The notes beneath the pieces were generated by a model. That model saw nothing but the letters and a program-made list of their open reading frames with translations. It was not told where the DNA came from and did no database searches. A stretch of 64,000 nucleotides of DNA, from NCBI GenBank assembly GCA_944548615.1, contig OX155972.1:1663625-1727624 (forward strand), given 5' to 3'. This DNA is from Micropterix aruncella. Taxonomy: Eukaryota > Arthropoda > Insecta > Lepidoptera > Micropterigidae. Position numbers and translations under genes: made by a program. Shown in pieces: positions 56,559 through 64,000 of this stretch; the stretch's first letter is position 1; each line of letters opens with the position of its first letter.

Positions 56559-56772
56559 GTTAGTTAGTTAGTCTGGGCTTTTTCCCGCACTTGGCCTCTT
56601 GATTGGGCCGTTGTGCGTGGCTCATGTTTCTATTTATGTTACTCCAGCCAACCCAGGCTGTCCCAGAAGGTTAGCAGCCTGTTTGGGTTGCTACAGGCCT
56701 CCGAGACAGATGCTGGAGATTGTAGTATTCTTGCCCGTTGCTCTGCCACGCAAGTCAGGTCTGCCACGCAAG
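56559..56772 (-). mobile_element. 5'-truncated LINE 3' end with (TAAC)n tail
   Basis: 214 bp flanked by the 12-bp duplication TACATGGCCCTA (56547-56558, 56773-56784). On the minus strand it ends GGGAAAAAGCCCAGAC-TAAC-TAAC-TAAC. Untranslated part of an unidentified LINE. Confidence 0.85.
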
Positions 56773-57299
56773 TACATGGCCCTATGTCAGGGTTTATGGG
56801 TGCACGGAATAATAGCGGAATAATAGCGTGGGGAACATGTGCAAAATCTGTCTTGGATCCTCTAGTGAAAACCCAAAAGCTTTTGTTGAGGGTAATCAAT
56901 AGAAGACCCCCACGATATGATTCTAACATGATGTTCCAAGAAAGTAAGGTATTAGATATACGCCAGCTGTTTGTGAAACAGTCACTCATGTTTTTCCATC
57001 GAACCCTAGATAAACGACCACGAAGCCAGCAATACAGAACTACAAAAGCATCTGCAGGCTTGAATTATGCCGTTCCCAGAGTTAATTCATCATTTGCCCA
57101 AAGGCAATTAAACTTTATCGCACCCAAAATATTCGACTGTCTTGATGACGACATAAAAAAATTGAAAGTACCTTTTTATTCAATAAAAAAAATAAAAATG
57201 GCTTCTTGACGATATAGGTCGTTCAAGGACAGATAATGATCTTCTGCAAATCATTTCTCAGAAATAATATACCTGCATAAATGTGATATAAGATAATAA

Positions 57300-57370
57300 A
57301 CATAATGCAACATATATGTGTATGCGTGTGTGTGTATATGTATATGTGTGTGTATAAGTGTATGTGTCCT
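57300..57370 (+). repeat. TG-rich microsatellite
   Basis: GTGTATGCGTGTGTGTGTAT and similar, probably the simple tail of the preceding LINE. Confidence 0.8.
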
Positions 57371-57539
57371 ACGTCAGTTATGCTTCTCCACCCAAGTCTG
57401 AAAATAAATCGTATGCCCAGATACAGGCTATACTCGGCCTAGTTGGGCATGCGCTGCACATGGTCATGTGAATGTGGGTCGTCGTTTACTTCGCACCATT
57501 ACTTGGTATGACCATTTTATGAATTTCGCATGTTATGTT

Positions 57540-58414
57540 TAAGAGCCCTATCACATATTTTTTCCAGAAAGGCAAGAAAAGTGGATTTTTGGCGTTCTAA
57601 TTCCAAGAAATGAAGAGATTTCTACAAACTTTAATTACTGAATTACCTGGACCATTTCTTGATGTTGACCATAGCGGCCTTTAATTTTAGATATAACGAA
57701 TATTATTTACTTATTCAGCCCATTTTCCGAAAGTCGTTATTCGTAAAACGCTCGGAAGGCAAACTTTGAGCTCCTTAATACAGTAATATCACTACAACGA
57801 AAACCGTATACTATTTTTTTTTATGTCCGTCATGTATTCTTGTTGACCATAGCGGCCTTATTTTTTCGTTTTTTGACCACATATCCAAGGTATACATTAC
57901 TTACAATTACACAAAATTTAAAAAAAAACTTCCTGTATCATTCTAATTTTCTCAGAAATAAAATAAGATTCTTATATAATACTTATACTATATTAAAGTT
58001 CACTCTTTTAGCAATACGACATAATATAAATTATTGTCATTAGAAAGGAGAAAACACTGCAAAAAACAATTAGAAATTGTGTATATATTTGCTTGCGCAA
58101 GAGAAGAGCGCTCAGTGCCGCGGTTTTCTCCCAGGGTTGAATAGTTATTTATTAATTTTTTTATTTATTTATCCTATCTTTTATAGTTACATCCAAAAAA
58201 AAATGCGTTCATTTTTTAAAGTCATTTTAAAAGAATACCTACGCTATTTTGTAATAGGCCTCTTAAAGTAAATAAATAAAAAAAAAAATAAAAATAGCCG
58301 TACCCTCTTGCGGAGTCAACGGCTTGCGGTGCAGGAGCTTTCCTCGGTGAAGTGTTGCTTTTTACTTGACTGCCTAACAAAAAAGAAGTGTAAAAGTGGA
58401 ACTGCAAAGAATAC
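57540..58414. other. Intronic AT-rich sequence, no feature supported
   Basis: SAXO B-C intron. Contains a fragment of the CCCAACAAAAAAG repeat at 58367-58395 but no exon-like block with splice borders. Confidence 0.45.
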
Positions 58415-58519
58415 CTGCTCTTATAAACGGTGTTATCGTCAAAAGGTATCGAAACGGGGTTCCATGCTTGGAGAGGTCTGATTGGTGCTCTTCTGTTATC
58501 ACCTGGGTTATCAAAGTAA
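58415..58519 (-). CDS. SAXO-like gene, exon B
   Basis: The acceptor TTTCTTTCAG precedes 58519 and the donor CAG|GTATTC follows 58415. 105 nt, phase 2 at both borders. Reads Y-F-D-N-P-G-D-N-R-R-A-P-I-R-P-L-Q-A-W and P-F-D-D-N-T-V-Y-K-S. With exon A it forms N-G-D-T-T-Y-K-L-S-Y-F; with exon C, N-T-V-Y-K-S-S-Y-L-P. Each exon boundary falls in the Ser of a Y-K-x-S-Y module, a regular exon-module design. Confidence 0.88.
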
Positions 58520-58739
58520 CTGAAAGAAAAATATAATAATCAAATTAATAAAACCGAAAATATAAGAATTCGATACAATTCAGTTTACTTATTATAATTA
58601 TAAATAGGATAGAAAACGAATTTACCGCGTGAAATTTGTAGCACCCGACGTTTCGGTGACGTTGCAGCCGCCGTTGTCTAGGGTAGACTGAAGAGCTGTC
58701 AATCCGTTGTTTTGCGGGTAGGCTGCATACTGCTGCCGT

Positions 58740-58928
58740 CACTGCGTAGGTTATAACGGTGCTGAGGGGCCGGGCTCGGAGCGCCCGAACTTTGAAAATC
58801 CGTCTTGCACATAACACTCACTGTATCCTGTCTTACGTCCTTGCGTTCGGCGTTCGGCGGCGGGAACATCGGCGGGAACTCAGCGGCGCCGAGCCCGGCC
58901 ACCCACCACCGTTATAACCTACGCAGTG
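58740..58928. mobile_element. GC-rich MITE with ~43-bp terminal repeats
   Basis: CACTGCGTAGGTTATAACGG at left and exactly inverted at right, with pairing through GGCCGGGCTCGG. 189 bp. The GC-rich core includes GGCGTTCGGCGGCGGG. Target duplication not resolved. In the SAXO A-B intron. Confidence 0.75.
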
Positions 58929-58931
58929 GCG

Positions 58932-59305
58932 TCTAAATATTTTTGTATGTAAATAAACAAAATAAAATATTACCTTTGATAGAGAATCTAATAAAGATCT
59001 CGATAGCATTTACAATTTCTAAATAGGGTTCCGTATTTTTCCGTAAGACAAGTACAAGTTAGAAATGCCGAGTTTTTTTTCACTTTTTTGACTTTCTCAT
59101 ATTTATTCATAATTATCTAATTGTTTTAAAAATGAGATTTCAATATTCTATATACGAAATTTCAATGCGATACGATATATACGAAATTTCAATAGTAGTT
59201 CCATAGTTATAGTACTTTTTGTCGAGCGCGGCGATATTGCAAGAAATTCCAATAAATTGCCGCAGTCTGCCATGAAATTATGCCGCTACTCGAAGGATTA
59301 ATATA
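58932..59305. repeat. Dispersed repeat shared with 44626-45004
   Basis: About 85% similar by eye to 44626-45004, with a short local duplication (TATACGAAATTTCAAT repeated at 59150-59190). Confidence 0.7.
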
Positions 59306-59467
59306 AAAACAGATGCTTTTGTCAAGGAAACTGCTATGCTGTGCTGTGATGGAAATAATATTGTTCATTGCGAAAACCCATTCAGATAATGTGCAAAATA
59401 CAAAAAATAGCAATATTTGGTACAAACTTCATGCGGTAAAATCCGTTTTTAGTGATTTAAAATTTAC

Positions 59468-59702
59468 CTTAATTTGTATGTCGTGTCACCGTTGAAAGGC
59501 ACCGTGGGAGCTCCGTAACGCGTCTTGATAGCCCACGGAGGAGTCTCTATAGGTTTAGTGTCTACGGGTTGGTAGCTTGCCTTGTGAACCGTCTGTAAAT
59601 TCATGGGCTGGCAGGGTTGAACATAATGATGGATCGGAGCAAATGATTTCATTTGATCGATCTTTTCCAAGGGCTGATACGAAAGGCGGTTAGTGGTCGT
59701 AT
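59468..59702 (-). CDS. SAXO-like gene, exon A (most 5' exon seen)
   Basis: The acceptor TTTTTTCTAG precedes 59702 and the donor AAG|GTAAAT follows 59468. 235 nt, starts in phase 1, ends in phase 2, 77 full codons. Reads T-T-T-N-R-L-S-Y-Q-P, D-Q-M-K-S-F-A-P-I-H-H-Y, V-Q-P-C-Q-P-M-N-L-Q-T-V-H-K-A-S-Y-Q-P, I-E-T-P-P-W-A-I-K-T-R-Y and V-P-F-N-G-D-T-T-Y-K-L. These are the repeats of SAXO/FAM154 proteins, which bind and stabilise axonemal microtubules of cilia and sperm tails; testis expression would be expected in an insect. Since it begins mid-codon, the start of the gene lies further right, probably outside the window. Confidence 0.9.
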
Positions 59703-60214
59703 CTAGAAAAAAGAAATCGTAACTGTCATAGGAATCTTGAAAGATGCGTACCTAATCTTAGAACACAACATTGGAATTTATAACCATAAATAAAATGTCA
59801 TTTTATTCTGAGCAAAATTGAAACATATGCGTAGTACCTTAACGCCACCTAGCGGAAATCCTGTAAAATAGGCTTATAAGCGCACATCGGCATCTAAGCA
59901 AAGACACGAACCGCAGTAGCGGTTTATAGGTAGTGGTGCGCAGTGACATAGACAATGGCCACCCGCAAGTTCAACCGCCCTACCCATACGAACGTATGTG
60001 ATGCGTTCGCTATATTATCGCCCGAATGCAACAAACCGTATCACGAACATTCAGTAAAAAAAAAAAAACCCCACAAAGAGTACGTGATAAGTCAAATTGT
60101 TCTTAAGATTCTATATACAAAAATGATCATAAATGGGTCTATTGCGTAAAAAAAATGTTTAGTATATTGTGAATAAGTATCATAATCATAACAAGTAAAA
60201 AGGTGAACCTATTT
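59703..60214. other. No supported gene
   Basis: A 64-codon frame at 59955-60149 has no recognisable features. The next upstream SAXO exon was not found here. Confidence 0.4.
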
Positions 60215-60362
60215 CAACCACAATCTTTTCAACTCTTACAATGACCAAATGATGCCTACATCCCGAAATATTGTGGGTGAATACACACAGACACACAGAC
60301 TCACAGACATACTTCAGTCTGGAAATTGTCTTTTAATCGTCTCAGGGGGGGGGGGGGGTCCA
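60215..60362. repeat. Dispersed repeat ('TTTCAACCACAACC' family), partial copy
   Basis: TATTTCAACCACAATC-TTTTCAACTCTTAC..CAAATGATGCCTACAT, CACACAGACA tract, and a G-run at 60347-60358. Confidence 0.6.
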
Positions 60363-60404
60363 ACACGTTTATCAGCACTCCACTATTAAATATAAGCATA
60401 AAGT

Positions 60405-60700
60405 GGGCTCAATTGCGTTTCTTCATGAACTAAAATCGTAAATTAGTCCGTGTAAACGAAACAGGGCAATACGCTAGAGCGGAATTTGAGATGAGTTGCC
60501 ACTTTTTCACATTAAAACTGCCCGCCAAGGTCAAATCTTACACCGCACGAAATATGCTCGAATTTATTCGGACGAGTATAAATCCGACGGGTAGTGTTTA
60601 TCGATGATCATTCGTTTCATATTCCCCTTTAACGTATTGCTCTGTCTCGTTCGCTTGAACTAATTTTAGTTTTAGTTCACAAAGAAACGCAATCAGGCCC
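60405..60700. mobile_element. Long-TIR MITE (GGGCYC family), copy 3
   Basis: 296 bp flanked by AGT on both sides. Left GGGCTCAATTGCGTTTCTTC, right inverse GGGCCTGATTGCGTTTCTTT. Confidence 0.85.
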
Positions 60701-60794
60701 AGTGTCTATGGAAATAAGTTCATAGTTTATTTCATATTAATCATACATTAAAAAAACATAAAAAGAAGCACATGATATTGTAACAATAATAATA

Positions 60795-61552
60795 AATACA
60801 AACGGAGCTGCCATGGAATTCACCAACCGGAGTCGGGCCCATCATAATACTATTTTTTTACACTTCTGGGGGGTGAGCAGTGGATTCCGGACTTACGAAC
60901 CGGCTGTGGTAGGTTTAGGACAGCTGTCTTGCCACATGTGAGCGTTCACCTTGCCACCCATTCACTCCCCTTCGAAGCCATAGAATTTGAGATGCGCAAA
61001 TCGCAGTTTTAGATAATTTTTCTAAGAAAGAGTTGATTATTTTTCTGGAAAGGCCAAGATCTTTAAAGAGGTGAAATAGAGATTTAGCTGGCAGGCCACG
61101 AGCGCCAACTTCCACCGCGTGAAGGTGAACAGTGAAGCCGTTCCGGGTTACGGCATTTGCGAGATCATGGTATTTATTTAATTTGTACTCGTGGTCTTTT
61201 GGGATATTTGATTCCCATGGAACAGTTAATTCTACGATAAGAGCCACCTTCCGAGATAGAGAGTAAAGAGTTATATCTGGACGGAGGGCTGTGCATCCGA
61301 GACTTTCAGGGAATTTATACTGCTTAGAGACCGAATCAACCTCCAGAATCCAATCTGTAGCTTTCTCGATTATTGAGAAAGGTTTTGTAGTTAAATGTTT
61401 TTTGCCTTTAGAGCCATCCCGCACAAACTGTATTGGGGGTTTGGAGGATACTGTCAAACCCTTGTTGGCACGAGCCACTGAGAGACTAATTACCTCGCGA
61501 ATAACAGCGAGAACTTTGTCATGGCGGTAAGTGTACCGTCCTTGATCTAAGG
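60795..61552 (-). pseudogene. RLE-type LINE (HERO/R2-like), 5'-truncated 3' end
   Basis: The minus frame 60915-61478 carries the whole restriction-like endonuclease (R-P-D-I-T, E-L-T-V-P-W-E, K-Y-H-D-L). A one-base loss near 60968 changes the last residues (G-V-N-G-W instead of G-S-E-W). Nearly identical to the 23-kb and 35-kb copies. The RT is missing. Confidence 0.87.
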
Positions 61553-61635
61553 CAGAAAACCTTATCTATGACAAAGTTTTCAGACGCTTCCTGAATATTG
61601 CCTTGCTTGTTGCAGACTTTATAAAATCGTTACCA

Positions 61636-62845
61636 ACTTTATACCAAGACTTTATAACACGATTTTATATATCTTTATACCGAAACTTCATACTAACTTG
61701 GTAGTCAACTACAACGGGCACACCCATCACCTCAGGAAGTTTTAATGTTAGCGATCTCCCGTGAGGTGAGCGTAGAAGACTTTGGAACGATACAAATCTA
61801 CCGTCCAGCAAAGCCACGAACCTGCCAGAGTCCAACGCCTTACAGCGAGGCACTAGGAAGGTAACCCTGCAGGCCACCTCGCCCCCTGGCTAACAGTTTT
61901 GGTAGGATATCGATATAAGACAGGAGCAAAGGGAACGTTATAACGGCCCTGAACCTTGCTGTGGCGTGCCAAAAACCCTTGCAAACCTAATTCTCAAACA
62001 AATATGTTTACAACAATCCGTCAACCACTGGAACAACTCGCCAGGGTTGAATCAATCCAAAGCGCTAATTAAGGCCTACGACCCTAAGAAGGCCCGTGAG
62101 GCCTTATCGCTAAATAGGAACAATCTACGTATACTGGTGAGGGTGCTCACGGGGCATTGTGGCCTCAACAAACACATGTACAACCTCAAGCTCCAAGACA
62201 CAAAAATGTGCAGGTTCTGCCAAGGGGCAGAGGAAACTCCTCTGCACCTCATGTGCGAGTGTGGCCCGCTGATGCGTAAAAGATACATCCACTTGGGTGG
62301 TCATTACCTCCAACCTGAGGAGGTAAAACAATCTGGCGCCAAAAGCCTGTTGCGGTTCTTAAATGACACGAGGCTTAGCGCAGAACTATAGTAGGTGGCG
62401 AACACAATAAATCAGCAATGGTCGCAGTGTTACAAGACTCATAAAGACCTTAGAAAAGCCCCACACAACAAATTAAAACAAAAATAGGCCGTTTCAAGAG
62501 TGGCATGCCAATGGATCAAATCCACCCCCGCTGCTTAGGAGACAGTATATTTCCATAGCCTCCAGACTCCTTCAGTAAGTAGAGTGCACAACCGATTGGC
62601 TGACACCACACCGATTGGGTGCGCAAAGCGTCCAGTAGTGTCGGAGGGCAATCCCCCAGGGGAAACTGATCCATCAGTCGTTTGGCCTGAGATGCGAGAG
62701 TCCTTCCCGGGGTAGGCCCTCACAAGAGGAGGCTACTGAATAGGAGCTGAATCATAAGTTGAGCCGACTCGAGAATACATTAAATCTTACGGCCCAAGCT
62801 GCACGAAACCATTCACTACCGAGACTTTATACCAAGACTTTATAA
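61636..62845 (-). mobile_element. Composite: Rep660 copy with an RNase H-bearing LINE piece inside
   Basis: 61697-61890 is the Rep660 3' part and about 62495-62790 its 5' part, both minus. The middle is replaced by a plus-strand LINE fragment (61930-62490). The identical 22-mer ACTTTATACCAAGACTTTAT-AA lies at 61636-61657 and 62824-62845, outside the composite, in a local ACTTTATA-rich repeat. Confidence 0.6.
61966..62391 (+). pseudogene. LINE RNase H / C-terminal fragment (I/R1/Jockey group)
   Basis: 141 codons: W-N-N-S-P-G-L-N-Q-S-K-A-L-I, L-R-I-L-V-R-V-L-T-G-H-C-G-L-N-K-H, C-R-F-C-Q-G-A-E-E-T-P-L-H-L-M-C-E-C and R-Y-I-H-L-G-G. The 'LTGHC..H..CRxC..EETxxHxxCxC' order is typical after the RNase H domain of I/R1/Jockey-type LINEs. 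Open to its stop, but only the tail of ORF2 is present. Confidence 0.8.
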
Positions 62846-62869
62846 GCAAACTTTATATCGAGACTTTAT

Positions 62870-63173
62870 CCCGTTGAGTATGAGTCAACCAAATCTGGTC
62901 GCGAAACAATTATCCGTTGAGTACGAGTCGACCAAATCTGGTCGCGCGTTTTTTTCACTTCTTTGACGTTCTCATATTTATTCATAATTATCTAATTGTT
63001 TTACAAAATGATATTTCAATATTCTATATTCGAAATTTCAATGCAATCATTGTGCAGTTGTTCTTTTTATGATTGGTGTAGTAGTTTCGTAGTTATAGTA
63101 CTTTAAGTCGATGTCGCCGAAAATCCTGCAAAAGAGACAGATGCATCCTTGAAAATACCATTTACTCTAAGGG
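62870..63173 (+). mobile_element. piggyBac-like MITE PBM2, copy 2, flanked by TTAT
   Basis: 304 bp, opposite orientation to the 51.6-kb copy and very similar. Flanked by TTAT on both sides (62866-62869, 63174-63177) instead of TTAA. Confidence 0.8.
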
Positions 63174-63231
63174 TTATAAATCAATTTTAGAAACATAAGA
63201 GCCCGCAATGGAGCATAATGTTCTGGTAAAT

Positions 63232-64000
63232 AAAATACAAACGAAGCTGCCATGGAATTCACCAACCAAAAATCGGACCCATTATATATAATTATTACAC
63301 TTCTGGGAGGTGAACGGTGGATTCCGGACTAACGAGCGGCTGTGGTAGGTTTAGGACAGCTGTATTGCCACATGTCAGAGTTCACCTTACCACCCATTCA
63401 TTCCCCCTTCGAAGCCATAGAATTTGAGATGCAGAAATCGCGGTTTTAGATAATTTTTCTAGGAAGGAGTTGATTATTTTCCTGGAGAGACCAAGATCTT
63501 TAAAAAGGTGAAACAAAGATTTAGCTCGCAGGCCACGAGCGCCTACTTCCACCGCGTGAAGGTGAACAGTGAAGCCGTTCCGGGTGACGGCATTTGCGAA
63601 GTCATGGTATTTATTTAACCCTTCAGGCCTCGGCCCCTCAGCCGATTGACAAGTTGATGTCCCAAAAAATTTTAGTAAAAATTAGTAAAAAAATTGAATT
63701 ATGACACTGTCTCACTAAAACATTAATTACTGCCAAACCACTGTACCCATAATTAAAATAAAACATATTAACATAATAGAACAAAATAAAATAAACCAAA
63801 TTAAATTGAAATAAAATTAAAACGGGGCCGTCACACTGAATCGTGTTGTGGCCGATATCGGCCAACCGGGGCTTGAGGGGTTAATTTGTACTCGTGGTCT
63901 TTTGGGATATTTGATTCCCATGGAACAGTTAATTCTACGATAAGGACCATCTTCCGAGATAGAGAGTAAAGAGTTATATCTGGACGCAGGGCTGTGCATC
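63232..64000 (-). pseudogene. RLE-type LINE (HERO/R2-like), cut by PBM1 and by the window edge
   Basis: 3' UTR 63232-63400, endonuclease end 63400-63618, PBM1 copy 5, then the endonuclease continues from 63885 to the window end (L-T-V-P-W-E region). The empty target TATTTATTTAATTTGTACTC is visible in the sister LINE at 61169-61188. Confidence 0.88.
63619..63880 (-). mobile_element. piggyBac-like MITE PBM1, copy 5
   Basis: 262 bp between TTAA sites (63615-63618, 63881-63884). Starts CCCTTCAGGCCTCGGCCCC and ends CGGGGCTTGAGGGG, with GGCCGATATCGGCC at 63850-63863. Confidence 0.95.

Larger units (their letters stand above)
56040..57209 (+). pseudogene. Jockey/CR1-type LINE, RT end and C-terminus, doubly interrupted
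   Basis: RT block K-Y-L-G-V-L-L is cut by PBM1 copy 4 and continues N-S-K-L-S-W-D-N-Q-L with the frame restored if one TTAA is kept. The next block K-M-V-Y-M-A-L is cut by a LINE 3' end (56559-56772) and continues Y-M-A-L-C-Q-G-L-W-V-H-G-I-I-A; an 11-bp tandem duplication (GAATAATAGCG) disrupts W-G. The end reads K-T-Q-K-L-L-L-R-V-I-N-R-R ... N-F-I-A-P-K-I-F-D-C-L-D-D-D-I-K-K-L-K. In the B-C intron of SAXO. Confidence 0.82.

Noticed and set aside
58222..58400. Reading frame continuing from SAXO exon B into Q-V-K-S-N-T-S-P-R-K-A-P
   Set aside because: A good donor ends exon B at 58415 in the phase required by exon C, and the continuation overlaps a dispersed repeat fragment (GCCTAACAAAAAAGAAGTG).

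Overview
The window is AT-rich eukaryotic DNA, almost certainly from an insect and most likely a moth or butterfly. The signs are split exons with GT/AG borders, short TTAGG-type tracts, Helitron ends of the TCTATAC...CTAG type, HERO/R2-like LINEs, mariner-type MITEs with TACAGGGTGAG-like ends, piggyBac-like MITEs at TTAA, and (TA)n tracts. Species cannot be fixed from the sequence alone.

Two host genes can be supported. (1) A SAXO/FAM154-like gene (stabilizer of axonemal microtubules) lies on the minus strand. Six exons (59468-59702, 58415-58519, 54580-54676, 51129-51315, 43936-44028, 35916-36113) have consensus splice borders and fully compatible phases. They join into about 305 codons of P-F-x-x-[DN]-T-x-Y-K-x-S-Y modules. 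Both ends of the gene appear to lie outside the recognised exons. (2) A small secreted Cys/Ala-rich protein of 84 aa (6230-6484, minus) has a signal peptide and its own poly(A) signal, and lies in a GC-rich island.

The rest is a dense, nested transposon landscape. 0-9 kb: LINE fragments, a mariner-like MITE with other MITEs inside it, the secreted-protein gene and a 1-kb piggyBac deletion derivative. 8.7-10.4 kb: a P-element transposase relic followed by three ~166-bp tandem repeats. 11-18 kb: MITEs, a 664-bp retroposon called Rep660 here, and a satellite-like repeat. 18.6-20.7 kb: an apparently intact Tc1 transposon (338-aa DD34E transposase, perfect 28-bp terminal repeats) next to a foldback-like element. 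22-35.7 kb: Rep660 copies, RLE-type LINE copies, two non-autonomous Helitrons and a ~110-bp tandem array. 35.9-59.7 kb: the SAXO gene with introns filled by a 3.3-kb hAT element, two Helitrons (one with a PIF1 helicase remnant), a Tigger derivative, (TA)n tracts, a near-perfect 68-bp-arm palindrome, Rep660, LINEs and MITEs. 59.7-64 kb: more LINE, MITE and Rep660 material.

Many insertions could be dated relative to each other from target-site duplications and from empty sites in sister copies. In two cases, mentally removing the insertion restores the reading frame of the interrupted LINE. I found no convincing tRNA, rRNA or CRISPR locus. No previously unknown enzymatic system was identified. 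The least familiar items are the Rep660 family, the foldback-like minisatellite element, the 50-kb palindrome and the TTAT-flanked piggyBac-like MITE.
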